A stretch of 64,000 nt of DNA from Chelatococcus composti. GTDB taxonomy: Bacteria > Pseudomonadota > Alphaproteobacteria > Rhizobiales > Beijerinckiaceae. Positions 8,949 to 18,291 of this stretch are shown here, one piece after another. A program made the position numbers and the translations under genes. The stretch is from NCBI RefSeq assembly GCF_014201415.1, contig NZ_JACHEH010000002.1, forward strand, positions 496,001 to 560,000, read 5' to 3'. Every line of letters starts with the position of its first letter. Position 1 is the first letter of the stretch. A model generated the notes under the pieces. The model was not told the origin of the DNA. It saw only the letters and a list, made by a program, of their open reading frames with translations, and made no database searches.

Positions 8949-9599
8949 ATGTCCACCATCGTCAAGATCTGCGGGTTGAAAAGCGCCGAGGCCGTGGCGG
9001 CGGCGCTGGCGGCGGGCGCCGACATGATCGGCTTCGTTTTCTTCCCGAAGAGCCCGCGCCACGTCTCGCTCGACGAGGCGGCGGCACTCGCAGCGGCGGC
9101 CCGCGGCCGCGCCGAGATCGTCGCGCTCACGGTCGATGCCGACGACGCCGCGATCGCCGCCATCCGGGACGGCCTCAGGCCCGACTGGTTCCAGCTCCAC
9201 GGCAAGGAGACGCCCGAGCGGGTGGCCGCCGTCCGGCAGCTCGCCGGCACGCAGGTGATGAAGGCCATCGGAGTGGCCGAGGCGGCGGATGTCGCCCGTA
9301 ATGTCTCCTACGCGCCGGTCGTGGACCGCCTGCTGTTCGACGCCAAGCCCCCGAGGGACGCGGCGCTGCCCGGAGGCAACGGCGTGACCTTCGACTGGGA
9401 CATTCTCGCCGCCGGGGCCGGCGGCAAACCCTTCATGCTCTCCGGCGGGCTCGATCCGGACAATGTCGGTGCGGCGGTCCGGCGGCTTGCGGACGTGCCC
9501 GGCTTCCTCGGCGTGGATGTATCCTCCGGGGTCGAGCGCGGGCCGGGCGAGAAGGACGCGGGCCGGATCGCTGCCTTCGTCGCCGCGGCGCGGTTGTGA
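8949..9599 (+). CDS. trpF: Phosphoribosylanthranilate isomerase
   Basis: Third step of tryptophan synthesis from anthranilate (isomerisation of PRA to CdRP). 216 aa TIM barrel. The N-terminal VKICGLKSAEA motif has the catalytic cysteine. FVFFPKSPRH, WFQLHGKETPE and the phosphate-binding C-terminal GFLGVDVSSGVERGPGEKD are also visible. ATG 8949 gives the canonical N-terminus; the frame is open farther upstream through lapA. The ribosome binding site is weak. It heads the block trpF-trpB-trpA-accD-folC. Confidence 0.95.
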   Translation: MSTIVKICGLKSAEAVAAALAAGADMIGFVFFPKSPRHVSLDEAAALAAAARGRAEIVALTVDADDAAIAAIRDGLRPDWFQLHGKETPERVAAVRQLAGTQVMKAIGVAEAADVARNVSYAPVVDRLLFDAKPPRDAALPGGNGVTFDWDILAAGAGGKPFMLSGGLDPDNVGAAVRRLADVPGFLGVDVSSGVERGPGEKDAGRIAAFVAAARL

Positions 9600-9742
9600 C
9601 AGGGTGTGGCCCCGACGGTCGCTTTGGCTTATGCAACAGGAGGCGGGACCGCGACGGCGAGCCGGCCCCCGCGTCGCAGGAACGATGAATGACGCACGAG
9701 GCGCGGGCCGAGGCTCCGCCACTTGAGAAGGATTAAGGTCGC

Positions 9743-10978
9743 GTGACTGTGCAACCGCTCAATTCCTATCGCTCGGGTCCCGACGAGCGCGGCCATTTCG
9801 GAAAGTTCGGCGGACGGTTCGTCGCCGAGACGCTCATGCCCGTCATCCTCGAGGTCGAGAAGGCCTACGCGGAGGCCAAGAACGACCCGGCCTTCCAGGC
9901 CGAGATGGACGGCTATCTGGCGCACTATGTTGGCCGGCCGAGCCCGCTCTACTACGCCGAGCGGCTGACGGAACACCTGCGTGCCAAGAACCCTGGCAAG
10001 GGCGCCAAGATCTATCTCAAGCGCGAGGAGCTCAACCACACTGGCTCGCACAAGGTCAACAACGTGCTGGGGCAGATCCTGCTCGCGCGTCGCATGGGCA
10101 AGAAGCGTATCATCGCCGAGACGGGCGCGGGCCAGCACGGCGTCGCAACCGCCACGCTGTGCGCACGTTTCGGCCTCGAATGCGTTGTCTACATGGGCGC
10201 CGTCGACGTGGAACGGCAGAAGCCCAATGTCTTCCGGATGCACATGCTCGGCGCGAAGGTCGTGCCGGTGCAGTCCGGGGCGCGCACGCTCAAGGACGCC
10301 ATGAACGAGGCGCTGCGCGACTGGGTTACGAACGTCGCCACGACCTACTACTGCATCGGGACGGTGGCCGGGCCCCATCCCTATCCGGCCATGGTGCGCG
10401 ACTTCCAGTCCGTCATCGGCAAGGAGACGCGGGAGCAGATGCTGGCTGCCGAAGGCCGGCTGCCGGATTCACTCATCGCCTGCATCGGGGGCGGCTCCAA
10501 TGCCATGGGCCTGTTCCATCCGTTCCTCGACGACAAGGATGTCGCCATCTACGGTGTCGAGGCCGCAGGCCACGGCCTCGCCAGCGGCCAGCACGCTGCC
10601 TCGCTGACCGGTGGGCGGCCGGGCGTCCTGCACGGCAACCGCACCTATCTGCTGATGGACGACGACGGGCAGATCACCGAGGCCCACTCCATCTCGGCCG
10701 GCCTCGACTACCCCGGTATCGGCCCGGAGCACGCTTTCCTGCACGAGACGGAGCGCGTCACCTATCTGTCGGCAACCGACAAGGAGGCGCTGGACGCCTT
10801 CATGCTGCTGTCCAAGCTCGAGGGCATTATCCCGGCGCTCGAGTCCGCCCATGCCATCGCCAAGGCGGTCGAGCTGGCGCCAGAGCTGCCGCAGGACCAT
10901 CTCATGGTCGTCAATCTCTCCGGCCGCGGCGACAAGGACGTGCCGCAGGTCGCCGACATCCTCGGAGGACAGTTCTGA
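9743..10978 (+). CDS. trpB: Tryptophan synthase beta subunit
   Basis: Joins indole and serine to make tryptophan, using pyridoxal phosphate. 411 aa. The PLP lysine lies in [13 protein letters not shown], the phosphate-binding loop is [10 protein letters not shown], and [23 protein letters not shown] and NLSGRGDKD are family signatures. GTG 9743 follows an AAGGA site (9729-9733). The stop overlaps the trpA start by one base (TGATG). The 143 nt gap from trpF contains no supported gene. Confidence 0.97.
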   Translation: MTVQPLNSYRSGPDERGHFGKFGGRFVAETLMPVILEVEKAYAEAKNDPAFQAEMDGYLAHYVGRPSPLYYAERLTEHLRAKNPGKGAKIYLKREELNHTGSHKVNNVLGQILLARRMGKKRIIAETGAGQHGVATATLCARFGLECVVYMGAVDVERQKPNVFRMHMLGAKVVPVQSGARTLKDAMNEALRDWVTNVATTYYCIGTVAGPHPYPAMVRDFQSVIGKETREQMLAAEGRLPDSLIACIGGGSNAMGLFHPFLDDKDVAIYGVEAAGHGLASGQHAASLTGGRPGVLHGNRTYLLMDDDGQITEAHSISAGLDYPGIGPEHAFLHETERVTYLSATDKEALDAFMLLSKLEGIIPALESAHAIAKAVELAPELPQDHLMVVNLSGRGDKDVPQVADILGGQF

Positions 10979-11814
10979 TGAGCCGCATCGACCGGCGCTT
11001 TGCCGTCTGCCGCGCCGAGGGCCGCGCGGCGCTCGTGACCTTCGTCACGGCCGGCGATCCGGATGCCGACACCTCGCTCGCGATCCTGAAGGCGCTGCCC
11101 GGCGCAGGGGCTGACCTCATCGAGATCGGCATGCCATTCACCGATCCGATGGCCGATGGTCCGGCCATCCAGCTCTCCTCGCAGCGGGCACTCAAGGGCG
11201 GCCAGACGTTGCGGAAGACGCTCGACATGGTGCGCGCCTTCCGCGCGGGGGATGCGGACACCCCCGTCATCCTCATGGGCTACTACAACCCCATCTATGT
11301 CTACGGCGTTGAGCGCTTCCTGAGCGATGCGCGCGAGGCCGGCGTCGACGGTCTCATCGTCGTCGACCTGCCGCCGGAGGAGGACGACGAGCTCTGTGTA
11401 CCGGCGCTGAAGGCGGGCCTGTCCTTCATCCGCCTCGCCACGCCGACGACGGACGATGCCCGCCTGCCGGCGGTGCTCGCCAACACCTCGGGCTTCGTCT
11501 ACTACGTCTCGATCACCGGCATCACCGGCAGCGCGACGCCAGATTTCGACGCCGTGGCCCGGTCGGTGGCGCGCATCAAGGCGCATACGGACCTTCCGGT
11601 CGTCGTCGGCTTCGGCGTGAAGACCGGCGAGCATGCCGCCGCGATCGCGCGCGGGGCGGACGGCGTCGTGGTCGGTTCGGCCGTCGTCGAGGCGGTGCGC
11701 GCCTCGCTCGATGGAGAAGGGCGTGCGACGGCCGCGACGGTTCCTGCCGTGGAGAAACTGGTCGGCGAGCTGGCGGCGGGTGTGCGCTCCGTGGCCAAGG
11801 CGCCGGCCGCCTGA
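10978..11814 (+). CDS. trpA: Tryptophan synthase alpha subunit
   Basis: Cleaves indole-3-glycerol phosphate to indole, which is channelled to TrpB. 278 aa TIM barrel. The catalytic glutamate is in [16 protein letters not shown] and the catalytic aspartate in [12 protein letters not shown]. Phosphate-binding motifs [10 protein letters not shown] and [12 protein letters not shown] are near the C-terminus. It is translationally coupled to trpB through TGATG. Confidence 0.97.
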   Translation: MSRIDRRFAVCRAEGRAALVTFVTAGDPDADTSLAILKALPGAGADLIEIGMPFTDPMADGPAIQLSSQRALKGGQTLRKTLDMVRAFRAGDADTPVILMGYYNPIYVYGVERFLSDAREAGVDGLIVVDLPPEEDDELCVPALKAGLSFIRLATPTTDDARLPAVLANTSGFVYYVSITGITGSATPDFDAVARSVARIKAHTDLPVVVGFGVKTGEHAAAIARGADGVVVGSAVVEAVRASLDGEGRATAATVPAVEKLVGELAAGVRSVAKAPAA

Positions 11815-11919
11815 GGGGGCTTTCGCCTGTTCGCCGGGCAGGGTGCAGGACGCTGCCATCTCGTCGCACCTAGCGAAATGCCGCGTGAAGGTCTATGTGA
11901 AGGCCCATGATGATATCTC

Positions 11920-11969
11920 GGGATCGCGGACAGATCCGCGATCCCCGGGCGTGGCAGGGCCACGCCGGG
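11920..11969 (+). repeat. Two back-to-back palindromes between trpA and accD
   Basis: A perfect 11 bp inverted repeat with a 4 nt loop (11920-11930 with 11935-11945; arm GGGATCGCGGA) is followed at once by a second 11 bp hairpin with one bulged G (11944-11955 with 11959-11969; arm GCCACGCCGGG). No T-run follows, so this is not a standard terminator. It lies just before the accD ribosome binding site AGAGG (11975-11979). It may separate trp from acc expression, stabilise mRNA, or be a copy of a dispersed palindromic repeat. Confidence 0.7.
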
Positions 11970-11988
11970 ACACCAGAGGTCGCCCCCA

Positions 11989-12897
11989 GTGAACTGGATT
12001 TCCGACGTCGTACGGCCCAAGATCAAGACGCTGTTCAAGCGTGAGGTGCCGGAGAATCTCTGGATCAAGTGCCCCGAGACGGGGCAGATGGTCTTCCACA
12101 AGGACGTCGAGGCCAACCTCTTCGTCATCCCCGGCTCCGAGTACCATCTGCGGATGGCGGCCAAGGCGCGCCTCGCCTCCTTCTTCGACGGCGGCACGTG
12201 GGAAGAGATCGCCCTGCCGGAAGTGCCGGTCGACCCCCTCAAGTTCCGCGACGAGAAGCGGTATGTGGACCGTCTGCGCGACGCCCGCGCCAAGACCGGC
12301 GCGCAGGATGCCGTCCAGGTCGGCGTGGGCACGGTCGAGGGCTCGACCGTCACTGCCGCGGTGCAGGATTTCGAGTTCATGGGCGGCTCGCTCGGCATGG
12401 CTGCCGGCGAGGCCATCATCACCGGCATGGAGACGGCAATCGCCCGCCGCACGCCCTTCGTGCTCTTCGTCTCCTCCGGCGGCGCCCGCATGCAGGAGGG
12501 CATCCTTTCGCTCATGCAGATGCCGCGCACGACCGTGGCGGTGCGCAGGCTCAAGGAAGCCCGCCTGCCCTACATCGTGGTGCTGACGAATCCGACAACC
12601 GGCGGCGTCACCGCCTCCTATGCGATGCTGGGCGACGTGCACATTGCCGAGCCGGGCGCCCTCATCGGCTTTGCCGGCCCGCGCGTCATCGAGCAGACGA
12701 TCCGGGAGAAGCTGCCGGAAGGCTTCCAGCGCTCCGAATATCTGCGGGAGCACGGCATGGTCGACATGGTCGTGCATCGCCGCGACCTCAAGGCGACCAT
12801 TGCCCGGCTGTGCCGGCTGCTGATGAAGCAGGGCAAGCCCGTTGCTGTCGACCGGCCCGCACAGCAGCAGCCCGCGCTCGACGCTGCCGCCGAGTAA
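11989..12897 (+). CDS. accD: Acetyl-CoA carboxylase carboxyltransferase beta subunit
   Basis: Transfers the carboxyl group from biotin to acetyl-CoA with AccA, in fatty-acid synthesis. 302 aa, crotonase-fold carboxyltransferase domain with [34 protein letters not shown] and [11 protein letters not shown]. The N-terminal zinc ribbon normally has four cysteines. Here only one remains ([12 protein letters not shown] ... FVIPGSEYH), which as I recall is typical of Rhizobiales homologues. It starts at a GTG 9 nt after AGAGG. It lies upstream of folC, as usual in this lineage. Confidence 0.96.
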   Translation: MNWISDVVRPKIKTLFKREVPENLWIKCPETGQMVFHKDVEANLFVIPGSEYHLRMAAKARLASFFDGGTWEEIALPEVPVDPLKFRDEKRYVDRLRDARAKTGAQDAVQVGVGTVEGSTVTAAVQDFEFMGGSLGMAAGEAIITGMETAIARRTPFVLFVSSGGARMQEGILSLMQMPRTTVAVRRLKEARLPYIVVLTNPTTGGVTASYAMLGDVHIAEPGALIGFAGPRVIEQTIREKLPEGFQRSEYLREHGMVDMVVHRRDLKATIARLCRLLMKQGKPVAVDRPAQQQPALDAAAE

Positions 12898-12931
12898 CCA
12901 CCTGCCTCCCAGATAGCGGCCGGGGTCCGCC

Positions 12932-14254
12932 ATGGAATCGTCAGATGCCATGCTCGCGCGCTTTCTCGCGCTGCATCCCAAGACGATCGACCTGTCCCTC
13001 GGCCGGATCGAGCGGCTGCTGGCACGTATAGGGGAGCCTCAGCGCCGGCTGCCGCCGGTCATCCATGTGGCCGGAACCAACGGCAAGGGCTCGACGATCG
13101 CCTTCATGCGCGCCGTCCTGGAGGCGGCTGGGCTCGTCGTCCACGTCTATACCTCGCCGCATCTGGTGCGCTTCCACGAGCGCATCCGGCTCGGCCGCCC
13201 TGGCGGTGGCCAGTTCGTTGCCGAGGAGCGGCTCGTCGCAGCGCTGGAGCGCTGCGAGCAGGCCAACGGCGGGGCTCCGATCACCGTCTTCGAGATCACG
13301 ACGGCCGCGGCCATGCTGCTCTTCGCCGAGACGCCGGCCGACGTGCTGCTGCTCGAGGTCGGGCTCGGCGGCCGGCTCGACGCCACCAATGTCGTCGAGG
13401 CGCCGCAGGCCTGCGTGGTAACGCCCGTCTCCCTCGACCATGCCGACTATCTCGGCGACAGTGTCACGCGCATCGCCGCCGAGAAGGCCGGCATCTTCAA
13501 GCGCGGCGCTCCGGCCGTTATCGCGCCGCAGGAGCCGGAGACCACCGCGGTCCTCGAAGCGGCGGCGGAGCGCGTCGGCGCCCGCTCCATTCTCGTCGGC
13601 GGCCAGGACTTTCACGTGCACGAGGAGCGTGGGCGCCTCGTCTACCAGGACGAGCAGGGCCTGCTCGATCTGCCGCTGCCGCGGCTCCCTGGCCGCCACC
13701 AGCTTGTCAATGCGGGAACGGCGCTCGCCGCCCTGCGGGCGGCGGGCTACGGGCGCCTGCCGGCGGACGCCTTCGAGGCGGGCATGACTCGGGCGGAATG
13801 GCCGGCCCGCATGCAGCGTCTGCGCCAGGGCGGCCTCGTCGACCTCTCTCCCGCCGGGGCCGAGTTGTGGCTCGACGGCGGCCATAACCCCGATGGCGGC
13901 CGCGCGCTTGCCGCCGCCTTCGCCGAACTTGAGGAGCGGTACCCCGCCCCGCTCGTCATGGTGGTGGGAATGCTCGGCACGAAGGATGCCGACGGCTTTC
14001 TCAAGCCTTTCGTTGGCCTCGCGCAGGAGCTTGTCGCCGTGCCCATCCCGTCGCAGCTTGCTGCCCGGCCGGCGGAGGAGGTCGCCGACATCGCCCGGTC
14101 CGTCGGCCTGAAGGCGCGGACGAGCGACAGCGTCGAGGCGGCGCTCGTGGGGTTGCGGGAGATGAAATGGGAGCGCCCGCCGCGCATCCTCGTCACGGGC
14201 TCGCTCTATCTCGCCGGCGATGTGCTGGCGGCCAACGGCACCATTCCGCAATAG
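12932..14254 (+). CDS. folC: Bifunctional folylpolyglutamate / dihydrofolate synthase
   Basis: Adds glutamate to dihydropteroate and folates. 440 aa Mur-ligase-family enzyme. The ATP-binding loop is VAGTNGKGSTIAFM, followed by YTSPHLVRFHERI and LLLEVGLGGRLDATN. The metal-binding region has SLDHADYLGD and EKAGIFKRG, and the C-terminal domain has LWLDGGHNPDGGRAL. ATG 12932 is 34 nt after accD. Transcription converges with the HPr gene. Confidence 0.96.
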   Translation: MESSDAMLARFLALHPKTIDLSLGRIERLLARIGEPQRRLPPVIHVAGTNGKGSTIAFMRAVLEAAGLVVHVYTSPHLVRFHERIRLGRPGGGQFVAEERLVAALERCEQANGGAPITVFEITTAAAMLLFAETPADVLLLEVGLGGRLDATNVVEAPQACVVTPVSLDHADYLGDSVTRIAAEKAGIFKRGAPAVIAPQEPETTAVLEAAAERVGARSILVGGQDFHVHEERGRLVYQDEQGLLDLPLPRLPGRHQLVNAGTALAALRAAGYGRLPADAFEAGMTRAEWPARMQRLRQGGLVDLSPAGAELWLDGGHNPDGGRALAAAFAELEERYPAPLVMVVGMLGTKDADGFLKPFVGLAQELVAVPIPSQLAARPAEEVADIARSVGLKARTSDSVEAALVGLREMKWERPPRILVTGSLYLAGDVLAANGTIPQ

Positions 14255-14260
14255 AGAGGT

Positions 14261-14276
14261 GTGCCGCTGCCGGCAC
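14261..14276. terminator. Short hairpin between convergent folC and HPr genes
   Basis: A 6 bp GTGCCG/CGGCAC stem with a CTGC loop in the 30 nt between the two convergent stops. There is no clear T-run in either direction, so terminator function is tentative. Confidence 0.4.
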
Positions 14277-14284
14277 GCCCGAAG

Positions 14285-14626
14285 CTATTCGTCCTCGCCG
14301 AAGCGGTTGGCGAGCAGCTCGGCAATAGCATCGAGGCACGCCTCGGCATCCTCGCCCTTCGCCGTTACGGTGATGCTCGTGCCCTGGGCGGCAGCCAGGG
14401 TCAGAAGGCCCATGATGGAGCGGCCGCCGACCGTTTCGCCGCAGCGCGTCACCGTGACTTCGGAGGAGAAACGCTCTACCGTCTGCACGAACTTGGCCGA
14501 GGCACGGGCGTGCAGCCCCTTGCGGTTGATGATGGGGAGCTCGCGCACCAGCGCGCCTTCCGGGATCGGGGCCGGGGGACAGTCGCCGTTGTCGAGGGGT
14601 TCGATGTCCATGCCGCCCGCTGTCAT
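14285..14626 (-). CDS. ptsH: HPr-family phosphocarrier protein
   Basis: Phosphocarrier of the regulatory PTS. 113 aa, longer than the usual 85-90 because of a Pro/Gly/Asp-rich N-terminal extension of about 25 residues. A shorter start at the second Met (14611) is possible. The phosphorylatable histidine is His39 in NRKGLHARASAKF, and the HprK regulatory serine is Ser70 in GGRSIMGLLTLAA. The start overlaps the EIIA stop (ATGA). It is last of five genes chvI-chvG-hprK-EIIA-HPr. Confidence 0.93.
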   Translation of the reverse strand: MTAGGMDIEPLDNGDCPPAPIPEGALVRELPIINRKGLHARASAKFVQTVERFSSEVTVTRCGETVGGRSIMGLLTLAAAQGTSITVTAKGEDAEACLDAIAELLANRFGEDE

Positions 14627-15024
14627 TTTCCTGCGAGCACACGGCTCGCCACGTTGATGTACTTGCGGCCCGCCTCCTGCGCCTGCAGGACGGCATCCTC
14701 CAGCGGCTTCTCGTCCCTCACGCTGGCGAGCTTGATGAGCATGGGCAGGTTGATGCCCGCCACCACCTCGACATTGCGCCCGTTCATCACGGAGATCGCA
14801 AGGTTCGACGGTGTGCCGCCGAACATGTCTGTGAGGACGACCACACCATCGCCCGTATCGACGTGGCTTACCGCCGTCAGGATGTCCCTGCGACGGCTCT
14901 CCATGTCATCATCCGGACCGATGGTGATGGTTTCCAGCTGTTTCTGAGGGCCAACCACATGCTCCAGCGCGGCTCGAAATTCCGTCGCCAGGCAGCCGTG
15001 GGTCACCAGCACAAGACCGATCAT
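14623..15024 (-). CDS. PTS EIIA component, mannose/fructose type
   Basis: 133 aa EIIA-Man fold. The phosphorylated histidine is His9 in GLVLVTHGCLA, followed by the family motif VVVLTDMFGGTPSNLA. It accepts phosphate from HPr. No EIIB, EIIC or EIID gene lies nearby, so its role is probably regulatory (linking PEP level or HprK to ChvG or other targets), as inferred for Rhizobiales. An 86 nt gap separates it from hprK upstream, and its stop overlaps the HPr start. Confidence 0.92.
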   Translation of the reverse strand: MIGLVLVTHGCLATEFRAALEHVVGPQKQLETITIGPDDDMESRRRDILTAVSHVDTGDGVVVLTDMFGGTPSNLAISVMNGRNVEVVAGINLPMLIKLASVRDEKPLEDAVLQAQEAGRKYINVASRVLAGK

Positions 15025-15110
15025 TCAAGAACCCGTGGCCCTGCCACCCATTGGAGCGCCCATTTTGTGCATTGCGACGACAAGTGCAAGGGCCTGCGAC
15101 CATTTGGTCA

Positions 15111-15602
15111 TCATTCAGTCAAAAGATGCAGCATCGGACGCTCGATTCGCCCCAGCATGCCCAGAACGACGGCAGCCGTCGTGCTGCTGTCGCCGCAAGA
15201 GACGCGGATTCGCGGCAGGCTGATGCCCGCTACCGTTACCGTCCGGTCTGTGGATTGCGGGTATCGTTCCGGCAACTCGGCCTCGCAATCGACCACGAGG
15301 CGCACGACCGCCGCCCCCTCGGTCTCTGTCCGGACGATGCCGATGCCCCGCACCTCGAGGAGCCCGGCGAGCACCGCCGGCGGGCGGACGACGAGCCGCC
15401 CGTTGCACGCCCGCACGCAGCAGCGGTCGTCGCTGACGAGGCGGGCGAAGCGCCCGCTTGCCTGCGCGCCGGCGATGAGGGCCTGGGCGAGGCGTGACTT
15501 GCCGGCGCCGGAGGGGCCGCGGATGAGGATGCCCGCCTCGTCCACGAGGACGCAGCCGGCGTGGATGGTGGCAGGCGGGGCTGGCGCGTCCGTTCCGGTC
15601 AT
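15111..15602 (-). CDS. hprK: HPr kinase/phosphorylase (short alphaproteobacterial form)
   Basis: Phosphorylates HPr on serine. Only about 163 aa: it lacks the N-terminal domain of Firmicutes HprK and consists of the P-loop kinase core. Walker A is RGPSGAGKSRLA, followed by VSDDRC and the family motif LEVRGIGIV. The start at 15602 makes an ATGA overlap with the chvG stop; a longer open frame upstream has no homology. The gene is coupled to chvG, which links envelope signalling with the PTS. Confidence 0.92.
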   Translation of the reverse strand: MTGTDAPAPPATIHAGCVLVDEAGILIRGPSGAGKSRLAQALIAGAQASGRFARLVSDDRCCVRACNGRLVVRPPAVLAGLLEVRGIGIVRTETEGAAVVRLVVDCEAELPERYPQSTDRTVTVAGISLPRIRVSCGDSSTTAAVVLGMLGRIERPMLHLLTE

Positions 15603-17389
15603 GAGCGCACGGCCGCCGGCAGCCGCACCACGAAACGCGCGCCGAGGCATTTCGGCTCGGCGCCGGAGTGGTCCATGCGGTTCTCGCCCCAGATGCGGCC
15701 GCGGTGCACCTCGACGATCTGGCGCGAGATGGACAGGCCGAGACCGGAGTTCTGGCCGAAGCCCTGTTCCGGCCTGTCGGTATAGAAGCGCTCGAAGATG
15801 CGCTCCAGGGCATGGGGGGGAATGCCCGGCCCGTCGTCGTCGACGATGATGTCGATCTCGCCGCGGACGCGCTGCATGGTCACGCGCACCTCATGGCCCG
15901 GCGGCGAGAAGGAGCGGGCGTTGTCGATGAGGTTGTTCACCACCTGGCCGAGGCGGCTGTCGTGCCCCATGACGAGATAGGCGTCGCGCTGCGGCGCGTC
16001 CTTGATCGTCAGGCGGATGGGGGCGGCCTCGGCGCCGCGCACCTCGTTGGCCACCGCCACCACCGCCTCCAGCAGGCGGCGCAGGTCCACCGGCTCCGCC
16101 TCGGCACGGGCAAGCTCGGCATCGAGGCGCGAGGCGTCCGAGATGTCGCTGATCAGCCGGTCGAGCCGCTTGACGTCGTGCTGGATGATCGCGAGGAGGC
16201 GCTTGCGCGATTCCTCGTTGCGGGCGAGCGGCAATGTCTCGACGGCGCTGCGCAGCGAGGTGAGGGGGTTCTTGAGCTCGTGCGCCACGTCCGCAGCGAA
16301 GGTCTCGATGGCCTCGATGCGGTTGTAGAGCGCCCGCGTCATGTCGCGCAGCGCGCCGGACAGGTGGCCGATCTCGTCCGAACGGTCAGTGAAGTCCGGA
16401 ATCTCCTGCCGCGACTTGATGCCCCGGCGCACCCGCTCCGCCGCCTCGGCCAGGCGCCGCATCGGCCCGGCGATGGTGCCGGCGAGCAGCACCGACAGCA
16501 CCAGCATCACGGCGGCGGCCACCGCGAAAACCCGCAGCAGCGCCCAGCGTTCGGCAGCGATGATGCTGTCGATGTCGCCGCCCTGGGTGGACAGGACGAG
16601 CGCCCCGCGCACGGTGCGGAAGCGCTGGATGGGAACAGCCACCGACACGGTCGTCTCGCCGCGGGCGTTGACCCGCACCACGCTGCCCGGCTGGCCGGAC
16701 AGCGCCTTCTGCACCTCGGGCAGGGACTTGCCGCTCGTGGCCGTGATGTCCTCGGCGAAGGGCGTGCCAGAGCGGCCAAAGAGGCGCTTCAGCCACTTCC
16801 AGGCGCTCTCGACCAGCGTCGGCTCCTGCTGCGAGATCGGCGGCAGGTCGAAGCTCAGGATGTCGCCGCGCGAATAGAGGTTGCGCGAATCGAGCAGGAG
16901 ATAGCCGTCCCGGTCGTAGATGCGCGCGCGCGTGCGCGTCGGCGTCACCAGCCGGCGCAGCAGCGGCGCCACCCGTTCCGGGTTGATGGAAAACTCAAGT
17001 GGCGAGAAATCCTCCTGCAGGCCCGAGCTTTCGCCGGCCTGGAGCTGCAGCAGCTTGTCGGGATCGATGGTGATCGTGTCGGTCTCGACCGTCGCCGAGG
17101 CAGCAATCGCGCCGGCGATGATCTCGCCCTGGGTGAGCAGGCTCTGCACGCGCGCGTCGATGAGGCCGGCGCGGAACTGATTGAGGTAGAGGAACCCCAG
17201 GAAGAGCGCCACGAGCCCGGCGAGGTTGAGCACGACGATCCGCCGCGTCAGGCTCGACGACAGGCGCGTGACGATCAGCTGGCCGATGCGGCGCACGCGC
17301 CGGGCAAGCCCGTCCCGCCCGGGCGCCTGCGCCTCCGATTCGGCGCCATCGGCCGGTGCCCTTGTCTCGTCGAACGGTTCGGCGGTCAT
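15599..17389 (-). CDS. chvG: Sensor histidine kinase ChvG/ExoS type
   Basis: Membrane sensor of the ChvG/ChvI system controlling envelope, exopolysaccharide and acid responses in Rhizobiales. 596 aa. Transmembrane segments are at about residues 51-70 and 286-308, with a large periplasmic sensor domain between them (includes YDRDGYLLLDSRNLY). HAMP follows, then the phosphoacceptor His370 in AADVAHELKNPLTSLRS, the N-box NNLIDNARSFSPPG and the G-boxes DDDGPGIPP and GLGLSI. It lies 62 nt after chvI and overlaps hprK by 4 nt. Confidence 0.94.
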   Translation of the reverse strand: MTAEPFDETRAPADGAESEAQAPGRDGLARRVRRIGQLIVTRLSSSLTRRIVVLNLAGLVALFLGFLYLNQFRAGLIDARVQSLLTQGEIIAGAIAASATVETDTITIDPDKLLQLQAGESSGLQEDFSPLEFSINPERVAPLLRRLVTPTRTRARIYDRDGYLLLDSRNLYSRGDILSFDLPPISQQEPTLVESAWKWLKRLFGRSGTPFAEDITATSGKSLPEVQKALSGQPGSVVRVNARGETTVSVAVPIQRFRTVRGALVLSTQGGDIDSIIAAERWALLRVFAVAAAVMLVLSVLLAGTIAGPMRRLAEAAERVRRGIKSRQEIPDFTDRSDEIGHLSGALRDMTRALYNRIEAIETFAADVAHELKNPLTSLRSAVETLPLARNEESRKRLLAIIQHDVKRLDRLISDISDASRLDAELARAEAEPVDLRRLLEAVVAVANEVRGAEAAPIRLTIKDAPQRDAYLVMGHDSRLGQVVNNLIDNARSFSPPGHEVRVTMQRVRGEIDIIVDDDGPGIPPHALERIFERFYTDRPEQGFGQNSGLGLSISRQIVEVHRGRIWGENRMDHSGAEPKCLGARFVVRLPAAVRS

Positions 17390-17451
17390 TCGTCCTCGCG
17401 ACCGCGTCGACGCGCCGGCCGGGGGCCGGCGGCTCGCTTATCCATCTGCCG

Positions 17452-18150
17452 TCAGGTTTCCTTGAAGCGGTAGCCGACCCCGTAAAGCGTCTCAATCATG
17501 TCGAAGCTGCTGTCGACGGCCTTGAACTTCTTGCGCAGGCGCTTGATGTGGCTGTCGATGGTGCGGTCGTCCACATAGACCTGATCGTCGTAGGCGGCGT
17601 CCATCAGCGCGTTGCGGCTCTTCACGACGCCCGGACGCTGGGCCAGCGCCTGCAGGATGAGGAACTCGGTCACGGTCAGCGTAACCGGGTCGTTCTTCCA
17701 GGTGCAGGTGTGGCGCTCCGGGTCCATCTTGAGAAGGCCGCGTTCGAGCACCTTGGAGTCGCTCTCGCGGGAGGCTCCCTGCTCGCGCGGGCTCGCGCGC
17801 CGCAGAACGGCCTTCACGCGCTCGACGAGGAGGCGCTGCGAGAACGGTTTACGGATGAAATCGTCGGCGCCCATCTTGAGGCCGAACAGCTCGTCGATCT
17901 CCTCGTCCTTGGAGGTGAGGAAGATCACGGGCATGTCCGTCTTCTGGCGCAGACGGCGCAGCAGCTCCATCCCGTCCATCCGCGGCATCTTGATGTCGAG
18001 AATGGCGAGATCAGGCGGGTTGGCCTTCAGGCCATCCAGAGCCGACGCGCCATCCGTATATGTCTGTATACGGTAGCCCTCGGCTTCCAGAGCGATGGAA
18101 ACGGAGGTCAGGATATTGCGGTCGTCATCGACGAGGGCGATTGTCGGCAT
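17452..18150 (-). CDS. chvI: Response regulator ChvI type (OmpR family)
   Basis: 232 aa DNA-binding response regulator. The receiver domain has the acidic pocket DDDRN (residues 8-12), the phosphorylated Asp52 ([16 protein letters not shown]), and the conserved Thr and Lys ([17 protein letters not shown]). A C-terminal winged helix includes [15 protein letters not shown] and [12 protein letters not shown]. It heads the chvI-chvG-hprK-EIIA-HPr run and is divergent from the HugZ-like gene and pckA. Confidence 0.96.
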   Translation of the reverse strand: MPTIALVDDDRNILTSVSIALEAEGYRIQTYTDGASALDGLKANPPDLAILDIKMPRMDGMELLRRLRQKTDMPVIFLTSKDEEIDELFGLKMGADDFIRKPFSQRLLVERVKAVLRRASPREQGASRESDSKVLERGLLKMDPERHTCTWKNDPVTLTVTEFLILQALAQRPGVVKSRNALMDAAYDDQVYVDDRTIDSHIKRLRKKFKAVDSSFDMIETLYGVGYRFKET

Positions 18151-18291
18151 ACTGGCTCGCTCGTTCGCAGCGTCAGTGAAGCCGAGCCTCCTGTGGGACG
18201 AGGACGGCCGAAATATGACAATGACTGCAGAATGATCCTACAGCGTTTGGGGTCATGACGCCATGTCTGCCTGCCATCGGAGATAATATTG

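Noticed and set aside
9600-9742. Possible small gene between trpF and trpB
   Set aside because: No start with a ribosome binding site and no coding signature; treated as untranslated spacer.
15668-17473. 601-codon + strand frame opposite chvG
   Set aside because: Composition (Arg/Ala/His/Asp-rich) is that of a shadow frame in high-GC DNA; chvG on the other strand has all kinase motifs.
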